Of a stretch of 64,000 nucleotides of DNA, positions 31,785 through 39,041 are shown one piece after another; position 1 is the stretch's first letter, and each line of letters begins with the position of its first letter. The notes beneath the pieces are model-generated. The model saw only the letters and a program-made list of their open reading frames with translations, had not been told where the DNA came from and did not search any database. The stretch spans positions 682,001-746,000 of the forward strand of contig NZ_JBHUGS010000001.1 in assembly GCF_042682045.1 (NCBI RefSeq). The letters are read 5' to 3'. Source of the stretch: Sphingomonas_R arantia. GTDB taxonomy: Bacteria > Pseudomonadota > Alphaproteobacteria > Sphingomonadales > Sphingomonadaceae. Made by a program: the position numbers and the translations under genes.

Positions 31785-32645
31785 GTGCTGCGCATCGACG
31801 GCAAGGCGCTGGCCCGTATGGTGTCGGACGAGACCGCGGCGCGTGTCGCTGCGCTGGTCGAACGGCATGGCATCGTGCCGGGGCTTGCCGTGGTGATCGT
31901 CGGCGAGGATCCGGCGAGCCGGGTCTATGTCGCGCGCAAGGTGGCGGAGACGGTGCGCGTCGGGATGCGATCGATCGAGCACCGGCTGGACGCGGCGACC
32001 GGGCAGGCCGATCTGCTGGCGTTGATCGCGGCGCTCAACGCGGACTACGCGGTGCACGGGATACTCGTCCAGCTGCCGCTGCCGCCGCAGATCAACGCGG
32101 CGCGCGTGCTCGATGCGATCGATCCGGGAAAGGATGTCGACGGCTTCCATCCGGTCAATGTCGGTCGGCTGTCGACCGGCACCGGCGGGCTGGTGCCGTG
32201 CACGCCGCTCGGTTGCATGAAGCTGCTCGATACCGTGATCGACGACTATCGCGGGCTGGCGGCGGTGGTGATCGGCAAGTCGAACATCGTCGGCAAGCCG
32301 ATCGCGATGCTGTTGCTGGAACGCGAATGCACCGTCACGGTGACGCATATCGCGACGCGCGGGCTGCCCGATATCGTGCGCGGGGCCGACATCGTGGTCG
32401 CCGCCGCGGGCAGCCCGCGACTGGTGCGCGGCGATTGGGTGCGGCCGGGCGCGGTGGTGATCGATGTCGGCATCACCCGTATCACCGACGACGCCGGACG
32501 TCAGTCCCTGGTCGGCGACGTCGCGTTCGACGAGATCGGCCATGCCCGCGCCGCGACGCCGGTGCCGGGCGGGGTCGGGCCGATGACGATCGCGTGCCTG
32601 TTGGCCAACACCGTCCAGGCGGCCGAGCGGGCGGTTCGCCGCTGA
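31785..32645 (+). CDS. folD: Bifunctional methylenetetrahydrofolate dehydrogenase / methenyltetrahydrofolate cyclohydrolase
   Basis: The 286-residue protein fits FolD's usual length of about 288 when read from GTG 31785, which restores the family start (LRIDGKALA). It shows SRVYVARK with the catalytic lysine, the substrate segment VHGILVQLPLP, DPGKDVDGFHPVN, the NADP motif VIGKSNIVGKP and the closing TPVPGGVGPMT. It converts methylene- to 10-formyl-tetrahydrofolate, between MetF and PurU in the same operon. A housekeeping folD may exist elsewhere, so this copy is probably dedicated to methoxyl carbon. Confidence 0.93.
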   Translation: MLRIDGKALARMVSDETAARVAALVERHGIVPGLAVVIVGEDPASRVYVARKVAETVRVGMRSIEHRLDAATGQADLLALIAALNADYAVHGILVQLPLPPQINAARVLDAIDPGKDVDGFHPVNVGRLSTGTGGLVPCTPLGCMKLLDTVIDDYRGLAAVVIGKSNIVGKPIAMLLLERECTVTVTHIATRGLPDIVRGADIVVAAAGSPRLVRGDWVRPGAVVIDVGITRITDDAGRQSLVGDVAFDEIGHARAATPVPGGVGPMTIACLLANTVQAAERAVRR

Positions 32646-32749
32646 GCCGGTCGCCACCCCCCGCATCGGCGGTCGCGGAATGACGATGAAGGTGGAAAGC
32701 GGGGTGGACGCGAGCGATGCTCCACAGGCTCCGGTGTCCGGCCGACTGC

Positions 32750-32768
32750 CACGACATCGCCTGTCGTG
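32750..32768. terminator. Hairpin between convergent folD and TonB receptor gene
   Basis: CACGACA-TCGCC-TGTCGTG forms a 7-bp perfect stem, 104 bases after the folD stop and 20 bases beyond the stop of the convergent receptor gene. There is no T-tract. Confidence 0.4.
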
Positions 32769-32787
32769 ACAGCCGGCCCGATGCCGA

Positions 32788-35700
32788 TCAGAATTTCGCG
32801 CGGATGCCGAAATTGACGGTGCGACCGAAGGTGTGGATTTCCGAGACCTCCTCCCGTGTCCCCGCATAGGAAACCTGGCGCTGGTCGAGGATGTTCACGG
32901 CCTGGACGAAGGCTTCGATGTTCGGCCGGATCTGGTAGCTCGCGCCGAGGTCGACGATCCCGTAGCCGTCCTGATAATAAGGCAGGACATCCTCGGTCGT
33001 CGGCAGCGACGTTACGACCGCGCCCGCGTCCGTCATGTACGCGCTGCGATAGGTGTAGCTGACGTTGAATTCGAACGGCCCGCTTTCGAAGAAGGGGGTG
33101 ATCGAATAGCTTGTGTCGGAGACGCCCATGACGCGGGCCGACCGGACGCCGGTGTCGGCGAGGTCCAGTTTCAGCTTCGACGTGGTGAAGGTGGCGGTCG
33201 CGGTTATGCCGAGCCCGAACGGCAGACGGTTTGTGTAGCCGAACTCGATCCCGGAGATCTTCGCATCGCCGACGTTGGTCGGGGTGGAGACCAGCACGTC
33301 GACCGGAAGCGTGGCGCCGTTGTTGACCGCAAAGGCCAGCGACCGCGTCTCGAAATCGGAGGCGATATAGTCGCTGATATCCTTGTGGAACGCTGCGGCG
33401 GTGAAGCCGCCGAACTGCCTGAAATACCATTCGAACGAGAGGTCGTAGTTCCACGACGTGTAGGGCCGCAGGTTCGGGTTGCCGGCCGATGCGGTCAGGT
33501 TGATCGTCGGGTCCGCAAGCGCGGCGGCGCCGCGGTTGAAGATGTCGGTGACGGTCACGCTGTTGGTGTTGATCGAATTGCGCAGTTCGGACAGCGAGGG
33601 GCGGGTCATCGTGCGCGACGCCGCCACGCGCACCTTGATCTCGTCGGTGATCCCGAAGCTCGCGTTCGCGCTGGGCAGCCATTCGGCATAGCTGGCCTTG
33701 GTCCTGACCGGCGTCACGTCGGTCGTCACGACGCCCGCGGCGTTGCGGACCGGCGTGACGGTGGTGCCGAGCACGTCGGTCTCCGTCCGGACGTAGCGCA
33801 CGCCGACATTGCCGGTGACCGGTACGCGGCCGAGATCGGATGCGAAATCGAGGCGGCCATAGCCGGCGGCGATCTCTTCCCCGATGCGGTAGGAGTTCTG
33901 ACGGTCGGCCGCGGTCGCGACCAGATCGTCCGCGCTGGGGTTCACGCCGTCAAATTCACCGGTCAGGACGTAGCTGTTGTTGAACAGGTCCCAGTTCACG
34001 TTCGTCCATGGCTGGAACGTGCCGATCGACTGATCGAAGGCGTTGCCGGGGACCGGATAGTCAAGGAACTCGCCGGTCCGCGTCACGCCGTCGCGCAGCT
34101 TCGTCGTGCTGCGGTCGCGGCGCTGATAGTCGCGGTAGCGGTCCGAATATTGGCCGCCGAACGCGAGTTTGGTGATGCGCAGGCCGCCCAAGTTCAGATC
34201 GATCTCGCGTGAGATGTTCAGGACGCCGGTCTTGTCCTCGTCGCGCGAATTGATCGGGCGCACGGCGAAACTCTCGAACGTCATCTTCGACGGATCGGTC
34301 AGGTCGAGGCTGGTGTAGAGCGCGTTGATCTTGCCCGTGTCGATCGGGTCGCCGCGGAAATCGAAGGTCAGGTCGCCGCCCTGTCGATCGGCGGTGCGGT
34401 ACTGGACGCGCTGGATCGGGGTGACCAGATCGCTGTTGGCGCGGGCATAGCTGAACCGCGGTTCGATGCGCCAGCCGGCCAGGTCGAGCTTCATCGTGGC
34501 GTTCAGCTGCAGATTCTCGTGCGACTGATCGAGATATTCGGCGTAGTTCCGCATCCGTGCGCCGCGGATGGTGCCCGCGACGAGCCGCCCGTCCTCGACG
34601 ACCGCGGTCGACAGGTCGAGCCGCGCGATCTGGCTGGGGATATAGTAGGTCAGCCGGCGTTCGGTGGTCTCGTTGTTGAACTGCGACCACAGACCGTCGA
34701 TGTCGAATTCAAGGTTGGGGGCCGGCCGCCACTGCATGCCGAGGACCGCGCTGATCCGTTCGCGGTTTTCGAGTTCGAGATAGGGCTGCGCATCGGCCGG
34801 TACGCGAAGATCGCCCAGGCCGGGGACGTTCATGGTCTGCCAACCGACGCGCAACCGGTCGAACTGCACCTCGCGCTTCGAATAGGACACGCCGCCGAGC
34901 AGGCCGAACGTCTTGTCGTCGTTGTGCCAACCGGCGGACAGCGTGCCGTTGGGGTTGATCGTGTCGGTGCGTTCCTCGTAGCCGGCAAAGGCGCTGGCCG
35001 CGATGAACGGCTTGCGATCGAGCGGGTTGATCAGGCGGATATCGACGGTCGATCCGACCCCCGCCTCGATCAGATCGGCGGTCGGCGACTTGATGACCAC
35101 GACGCTGTCGATCAGCGTTGCGGGCAGCACCTGAAGCCGGAACTGGCGGCCGGACTGGCCGGAATTCCGAATATTCTCGTTGTAGGCGAGCGGCATGCCG
35201 TCGAACGTCACCGCCTGGAAGTTCGGGCCGAGGCCGCGCACGCTGATGAACTGGCCTTCGCCCGCCTCACGTACGATCGTGACACCGGGGACACGTTGCA
35301 ACGCCTCGGCCACGTTGAACGCCGGCAGCTTGCCGATGTCCGCCGCGACGACCGCGTCGGAAATCGAGTCCGCGTTCCGCTTGACGTCCAGCGACGCCCC
35401 GACACCGTCGGAGAATTTGCCGGTGACGACGATATTTGCCTCATCGGCGGCGACGCTGCTTGTCGTCGGGACGGCCGGGGGCGTTTGCAGGGCCGCCGCC
35501 AGCAGAGGGCGGACGATCAGCGCGCCGGCGGCGTCCCGCGTCACGGTCAACGAGGTGCCGGCGATCAAGCGGCGAACGGCCGCCTCCGCCGCGAAGGCGC
35601 CGGTCAGAGCCGGTGCGTTCAGGCCCGCCACCGTGGCGCCGGTGAACAGGATATCGTTCCCGCTCTGCCGTGCGACCTGCTCGAGCGCGCGGTCCATGGG

Positions 35701-35829
35701 TTGTGCGGCGATGGTCAGCCGGACCGGCCGCTGCGCGGTCTGCGCGCTTGCGATATCGGCCATCGCGACCGTCGAAAGGGCAAGCGCAAGCGCCGCCGAA
35801 CGGCATAGCCGCTGCTTCAGGTTCGTCAT
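32788..35829 (-). CDS. TonB-dependent receptor with STN signalling domain
   Basis: The 1013-residue product has a signal peptide (ending near ASAQT), a secretin/TonB short N-terminal (STN) domain at about residues 33-105 (LTIAAQPMDRALEQVARQSG), then a plug (VVTGKFSDGV, EALQRVPGVTIVRE, ISVRGLGPNFQAV) and a large barrel ending in FGIRAKF. STN domains pass ligand signals to a FecR-type anti-sigma factor, and such a gene lies directly upstream with its sigma factor. The ATG at 35829 is taken; a GTG at 35847 is also possible. The ligand is unknown. Receptors of this length class in sphingomonads often take up oligosaccharides. Confidence 0.92.
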   Translation of the reverse strand: MTNLKQRLCRSAALALALSTVAMADIASAQTAQRPVRLTIAAQPMDRALEQVARQSGNDILFTGATVAGLNAPALTGAFAAEAAVRRLIAGTSLTVTRDAAGALIVRPLLAAALQTPPAVPTTSSVAADEANIVVTGKFSDGVGASLDVKRNADSISDAVVAADIGKLPAFNVAEALQRVPGVTIVREAGEGQFISVRGLGPNFQAVTFDGMPLAYNENIRNSGQSGRQFRLQVLPATLIDSVVVIKSPTADLIEAGVGSTVDIRLINPLDRKPFIAASAFAGYEERTDTINPNGTLSAGWHNDDKTFGLLGGVSYSKREVQFDRLRVGWQTMNVPGLGDLRVPADAQPYLELENRERISAVLGMQWRPAPNLEFDIDGLWSQFNNETTERRLTYYIPSQIARLDLSTAVVEDGRLVAGTIRGARMRNYAEYLDQSHENLQLNATMKLDLAGWRIEPRFSYARANSDLVTPIQRVQYRTADRQGGDLTFDFRGDPIDTGKINALYTSLDLTDPSKMTFESFAVRPINSRDEDKTGVLNISREIDLNLGGLRITKLAFGGQYSDRYRDYQRRDRSTTKLRDGVTRTGEFLDYPVPGNAFDQSIGTFQPWTNVNWDLFNNSYVLTGEFDGVNPSADDLVATAADRQNSYRIGEEIAAGYGRLDFASDLGRVPVTGNVGVRYVRTETDVLGTTVTPVRNAAGVVTTDVTPVRTKASYAEWLPSANASFGITDEIKVRVAASRTMTRPSLSELRNSINTNSVTVTDIFNRGAAALADPTINLTASAGNPNLRPYTSWNYDLSFEWYFRQFGGFTAAAFHKDISDYIASDFETRSLAFAVNNGATLPVDVLVSTPTNVGDAKISGIEFGYTNRLPFGLGITATATFTTSKLKLDLADTGVRSARVMGVSDTSYSITPFFESGPFEFNVSYTYRSAYMTDAGAVVTSLPTTEDVLPYYQDGYGIVDLGASYQIRPNIEAFVQAVNILDQRQVSYAGTREEVSEIHTFGRTVNFGIRAKF

Positions 35830-35917
35830 TCGTGGTCCCCGTCTCACGCCCCCCAGCGAGCGTCGCAGGTCTGACGAACGGGAGTCGATTTACCTCACGC
35901 CCGGCGCGAAAATAATT

Positions 35918-36838
35918 TCAGCTGGTGGCCGAAATGCGGATGACGTCGGCGGCGGCATCCACCCGCACGGGCAGCAGCACCGCGAGTGAAAGGGCGAACG
36001 CCTCTGGATCGCCGACGCGGTACAGGCCGGTGAAGCGCATCGCCGCCGCCTTCGGGTCGGCCACGACAAGCGATCGATCGGTGTAGCGGTTCATCTCCGC
36101 CGTCGCCTCCGCCAAGGTCTGATCGCGGAAGGCCAGCCGGCCGCTCTGCCATGCAATCAGATCGTCCAGTTCGGGACGATCCATTCGGTCGGGGCGACCA
36201 TCGGTCATGGCGATGCGCTGGCCCGGTCGGATCGGAACGGATGCACCCGCCGTCTCGACCCGGGCGACCCCGTCGAGCGCGGTCACGGCCGCGTGTCCGG
36301 TGTCATAACGTATGTCGAGCCGCCCGGTCCGCACCAGCGCGCGCCGGTCCCCGGTCCGGATCGCGAACGGGCGGCGATCGGCGGCGACGGCGAGATCGAT
36401 CCGCCCGCTGGACAGCCACAGCATGCGCAGATCCTGGTTCGCCCGGAAGCGGATGCGCGTGGCGGTATCGAGCATGACGCGCGTGCCGTCGTCCAGCACG
36501 AGACGACGCTGTTCGCCGACATCGGTCCGGTAGACACCCGCGTTCGCCGCGCGCCAGCCCATGGACGAACCGCCGGCGACGAGCAGCGCCGCGCCACCCG
36601 CCATGACCGCGCGACGCGACGGCAACGATGGCCGGACGGTCGGCGGAGGCGAGGTCAGGCCGCCCGCGGAGTCCCAGACGGCCGAGGCGCGTTCGAACGC
36701 GTCGGCATGCTGCGGATCGGCATTCATCCAGGCACGGAACGCCGCTATGTCATGACCCGTACGATCGTCCGCATGCAATCGCGCAATCCAGTCCGCCGCC
36801 TGCCGGTTGAATGTCGCCGGCTCGCCGCGGAAGGTCAC
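35918..36838 (-). CDS. FecR-family anti-sigma factor
   Basis: The 306-residue protein has a cytoplasmic FecR N-terminal domain (residues 8-50: AADWIARLHADDRTGHDIAA), one membrane helix (about 78-95: VMAGGAALLVAGG), a periplasmic FecR domain (VGEQRRLVLDDGTRVMLDTA) and a C-terminal segment that should meet the STN domain (SGRLAFRDQTLAEATAEMNR). It should hold the sigma factor encoded just upstream and release it on ligand binding. The start is GTG 36838, one base after the sigma-factor stop, so the two are coupled. Confidence 0.92.
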   Translation of the reverse strand: MTFRGEPATFNRQAADWIARLHADDRTGHDIAAFRAWMNADPQHADAFERASAVWDSAGGLTSPPPTVRPSLPSRRAVMAGGAALLVAGGSSMGWRAANAGVYRTDVGEQRRLVLDDGTRVMLDTATRIRFRANQDLRMLWLSSGRIDLAVAADRRPFAIRTGDRRALVRTGRLDIRYDTGHAAVTALDGVARVETAGASVPIRPGQRIAMTDGRPDRMDRPELDDLIAWQSGRLAFRDQTLAEATAEMNRYTDRSLVVADPKAAAMRFTGLYRVGDPEAFALSLAVLLPVRVDAAADVIRISATS

Positions 36839-36839
36839 G

Positions 36840-37340
36840 TCACCAATTCTCCATCCAATCGGTCAGATGCGACATCGCACGCGCAACGTGCTTTTCCACA
36901 GCGCTCTGGCTGATGCCGAGTTCCTCGGCGATTTCGCGATACTTAAGACCGTCGAGCCGGTGCATCAAGAAGATCTGGCGCGTCCGCGGGCTGAGATGTT
37001 CGACGCCGCCACGCAGCCGTTCCAGCCGGTGGCGGGCGATCAGGACCTCGTCCTGCAACGGGCGGTGATCGGCCAGTGCGTCGGCGGCCAGATCGATCGA
37101 GACGCCAGTGCCCACGCGCCGTTCGCGCCGCCAGGCATCGCACCCGCGATTGGCGGCAGCCCGGGTGAGGAGGGCGGCGGCATTGTCGGCCACGACCTGC
37201 CGTTCGGCCAGGCCGACCCAGGCGTCGTGCAGCAGATCCTCCGCATCGTCCCGCCTGGTATGCCGCGCGATCTGGTCGCGCAGCCGAGCCCAGCCGAGCA
37301 TCAGCCTGCCGGCGCGTATTGAAGCTTCGCCTCCACCCAT
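36840..37340 (-). CDS. ECF sigma factor (FecI type)
   Basis: The 166-residue protein has sigma region 2 at about residues 18-75 (DDAEDLLHDAWVGLAERQ) and region 4 at 108-160 (LSPRTRQIFLMHRLDGLKYR and EIAEELGISQSAVEKHVARA). This is the iron-citrate FecI group. It is the first gene of sigma / anti-sigma / STN-TonB and should drive expression of the receptor. No good ribosome binding site precedes ATG 37340. An ATG at 37301 is an alternative and would keep both sigma regions. Confidence 0.9.
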   Translation of the reverse strand: MGGGEASIRAGRLMLGWARLRDQIARHTRRDDAEDLLHDAWVGLAERQVVADNAAALLTRAAANRGCDAWRRERRVGTGVSIDLAADALADHRPLQDEVLIARHRLERLRGGVEHLSPRTRQIFLMHRLDGLKYREIAEELGISQSAVEKHVARAMSHLTDWMENW

Positions 37341-37484
37341 GCCGCAGCGGCTAGGGGCACCGGGAGACGGTTCCGTGACAATGATGCTGCAAGCGGATGA
37401 CTGACGCGTCGGATGAGGGGGGCGCTTCGAGGTCCCGATGGTGGATGCCGAGCTTGAGAGCTCGCCCCGTCAGCCTTCGATGAT

Positions 37485-37976
37485 TTGGATCGACTTCGAT
37501 CGGAAGGGCTGGAGCAGTGCATCGGTCGGTTGGCCACCGTCGTTCAAGTCGCGGACAGGCTGTTCGTGAGCAAGTGGGTCGCCATGCTGCGCGTCGGCGT
37601 TCGCGAAATGACGGTGATGGCCGATATCGGCGTTTATTCGCGTGAGATCGGCCGGCGGCAGCCGCTCGTTGTGACGGCATGGCTGTGGATCGATCGGGTC
37701 GGGCACGATGCGATCGAGGCCACGATCGACTATCGCGATATCGCAGCCGTCGCCGCGACGCTGGACGCGCACCATATCGCGTTGGTCGAAACCTTTGCGC
37801 ACTGCATGGTTTCGGCTTGCCTGAAACTGTCGGGTGTCAGGCGCGCGTCGGTGACGACCGACAGGCCACAGGCTTTGCCCTCCGGCATCGCAACGGTCAC
37901 AACCGTGCTGAGCCGCACGGCGGTACTGTCGGGCGTCGCGGCATCCGCAAGCCGCAGCATGAGGGACGACGCATAA
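37485..37976 (+). CDS. Dihydroneopterin aldolase-like (FolB-fold) protein
   Basis: The frame codes 163 residues. The FolB fold covers about residues 36-145: MADIGVYSREIGRRQPLVV carries the first glutamate, DYRDI the tyrosine and ALVETFAH the second glutamate of the pterin site. The catalytic lysine of the usual KPGAL loop reads as arginine here (DRPQALP), so activity is uncertain. Start codons are poor: TTG 37485, GTG 37566 and ATG 37584 all keep the fold. FolB works in folate synthesis, which would suit the folate-based demethylation island 5 kb away. It is one base from a damaged transporter gene. Confidence 0.7.
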   Translation: MDRLRSEGLEQCIGRLATVVQVADRLFVSKWVAMLRVGVREMTVMADIGVYSREIGRRQPLVVTAWLWIDRVGHDAIEATIDYRDIAAVAATLDAHHIALVETFAHCMVSACLKLSGVRRASVTTDRPQALPSGIATVTTVLSRTAVLSGVAASASRSMRDDA

Positions 37977-37977
37977 C

Positions 37978-38775
37978 ATGGCCATCACAGCACCACCGTC
38001 GGGATCGATCGCGTCGTTGCTCGCCGACCGACCGATGAGCCGGCCGCAGATCTGGGCGGTCACGCTGTCGGTCGCGCTGAACGCGCTCGACGGGTTCGAT
38101 GTGCTGGCGATCACCTTCGCCGCGCCCGGCATCTCCCAGGACTGGGGGATCGGGCCGGCACAGCTCGGCATCGCCTTGTCTTCGGGACTGGTCGGCATGG
38201 CGGCGGGCTCGCTGCTGCTCGCGCCGTTTGGCGACCGGTTCGGGCGACGTCCGCTGATCCTCGGCTGCCTCGTGCTGATGACGCTCGGCATGGCGCTGAC
38301 CGCGACGGCGGACGGGATTTACAGTCTGTGCGTCTGGCGCGTGCTGACCGGCCTCGGCATCGGCGGCTCCGCGCTCGGTTGGGCCGCGCCGCGCTTCGGG
38401 CTGATGCGGTTGGTGGTCCTTGCCATGATCGGCACGGCGGCGACATTCGCGGTCTTCGGCATGGTCTACGGTCTGGTCGCGTTGCAGGCGGTGGCCTTCG
38501 TCGCGGGCATGTGCGTGTTTGGCGGGATCGTCGGGCTCTATGCGTTGCTGGCGCGCAGCTTTCCGCCCGAGCTGCGCGTGACCGGCACGGGCCTCGCGAT
38601 CGGGATCGGCCGGGGCGGCGCCATCGTCGGGCCGCTGATCGGCGGGTTCCTGATCGCCGGCGGCACCAGCATCCCGCTAGCCATCGCGATCGTCGGTTCG
38701 GGGGCGCTGATCGGCGCGGCGCTGCTGGCGATCCTTGCGCGCGGACCGGCTGAGCCACCGGTTTCAGACGGCTGA
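37978..38775 (+). pseudogene. MFS aromatic-acid/H+ symporter (AAHS type) with internal in-frame deletion
   Basis: The frame codes 265 residues, while AAHS transporters have about 440. The N-terminal part is normal for four helices (ALDGFDVLAITFAAPG, LAPFGDRFGRRPLILG, WRVLTGLGIGG). Then, at about 38361-38372, it jumps to GSALGWAAPRFGLMR, a segment that belongs near the seventh or eighth helix. The last five or six helices follow intact to the C terminus. About 170 residues covering the central loop and neighbouring helices are missing without a frameshift. Transport is unlikely. The lost gene was probably an uptake system for an aromatic acid such as 4-hydroxybenzoate or protocatechuate. Confidence 0.75.
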
Positions 38776-38965
38776 CGATGAAGAAAGCGCGCGCCTGACC
38801 TAGTCCTGCACCGTGCAATGCACCGGCCATCCGGGATCAGGCTGGCCACGCTTGTGTTAACGTCGCTCGTGTCGTCCGCAACGACCGATCGTCCGGTATC
38901 GTCAGCAATCGCACCGACGCGCACACCGATGCCGGCGGCTGAGACGACGGCATATTCTGCAATTC

Positions 38966-38989
38966 TGCGGAGGGTCGCCGCCCTCCGCA
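38966..38989. terminator. Perfect 9-bp hairpin downstream of the TonB receptor gene
   Basis: TGCGGAGGG pairs with CCCTCCGCA around TCGCCG. It lies 53 bases beyond the stop of the minus-strand receptor and also downstream of the plus-strand transporter remnant. There is no T-tract. Confidence 0.45.
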
Positions 38990-39014
38990 TCTCTCCCGTG
39001 CAGGCAAATCGAGT

Positions 39015-39036
39015 GGACCGGCAGCGCTGCCGGTCC
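39015..39036. terminator. 22-bp perfect palindrome next to the receptor stop codon
   Basis: Bases 39015-39036 are a perfect palindrome (arms GGACCGGCA and TGCCGGTCC around GCGC), only five bases from the receptor stop codon. With the hairpin at 38966-38989 it makes a double stem after the gene. It may be a terminator or a protein-binding site. Confidence 0.45.
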
Positions 39037-39041
39037 CGGGG

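Noticed and set aside
37978..38775. Two-frame (frameshifted) transporter gene
   Set aside because: The reading frame is continuous through the junction, and the missing part is not found in another frame, so an in-frame deletion is the better explanation.
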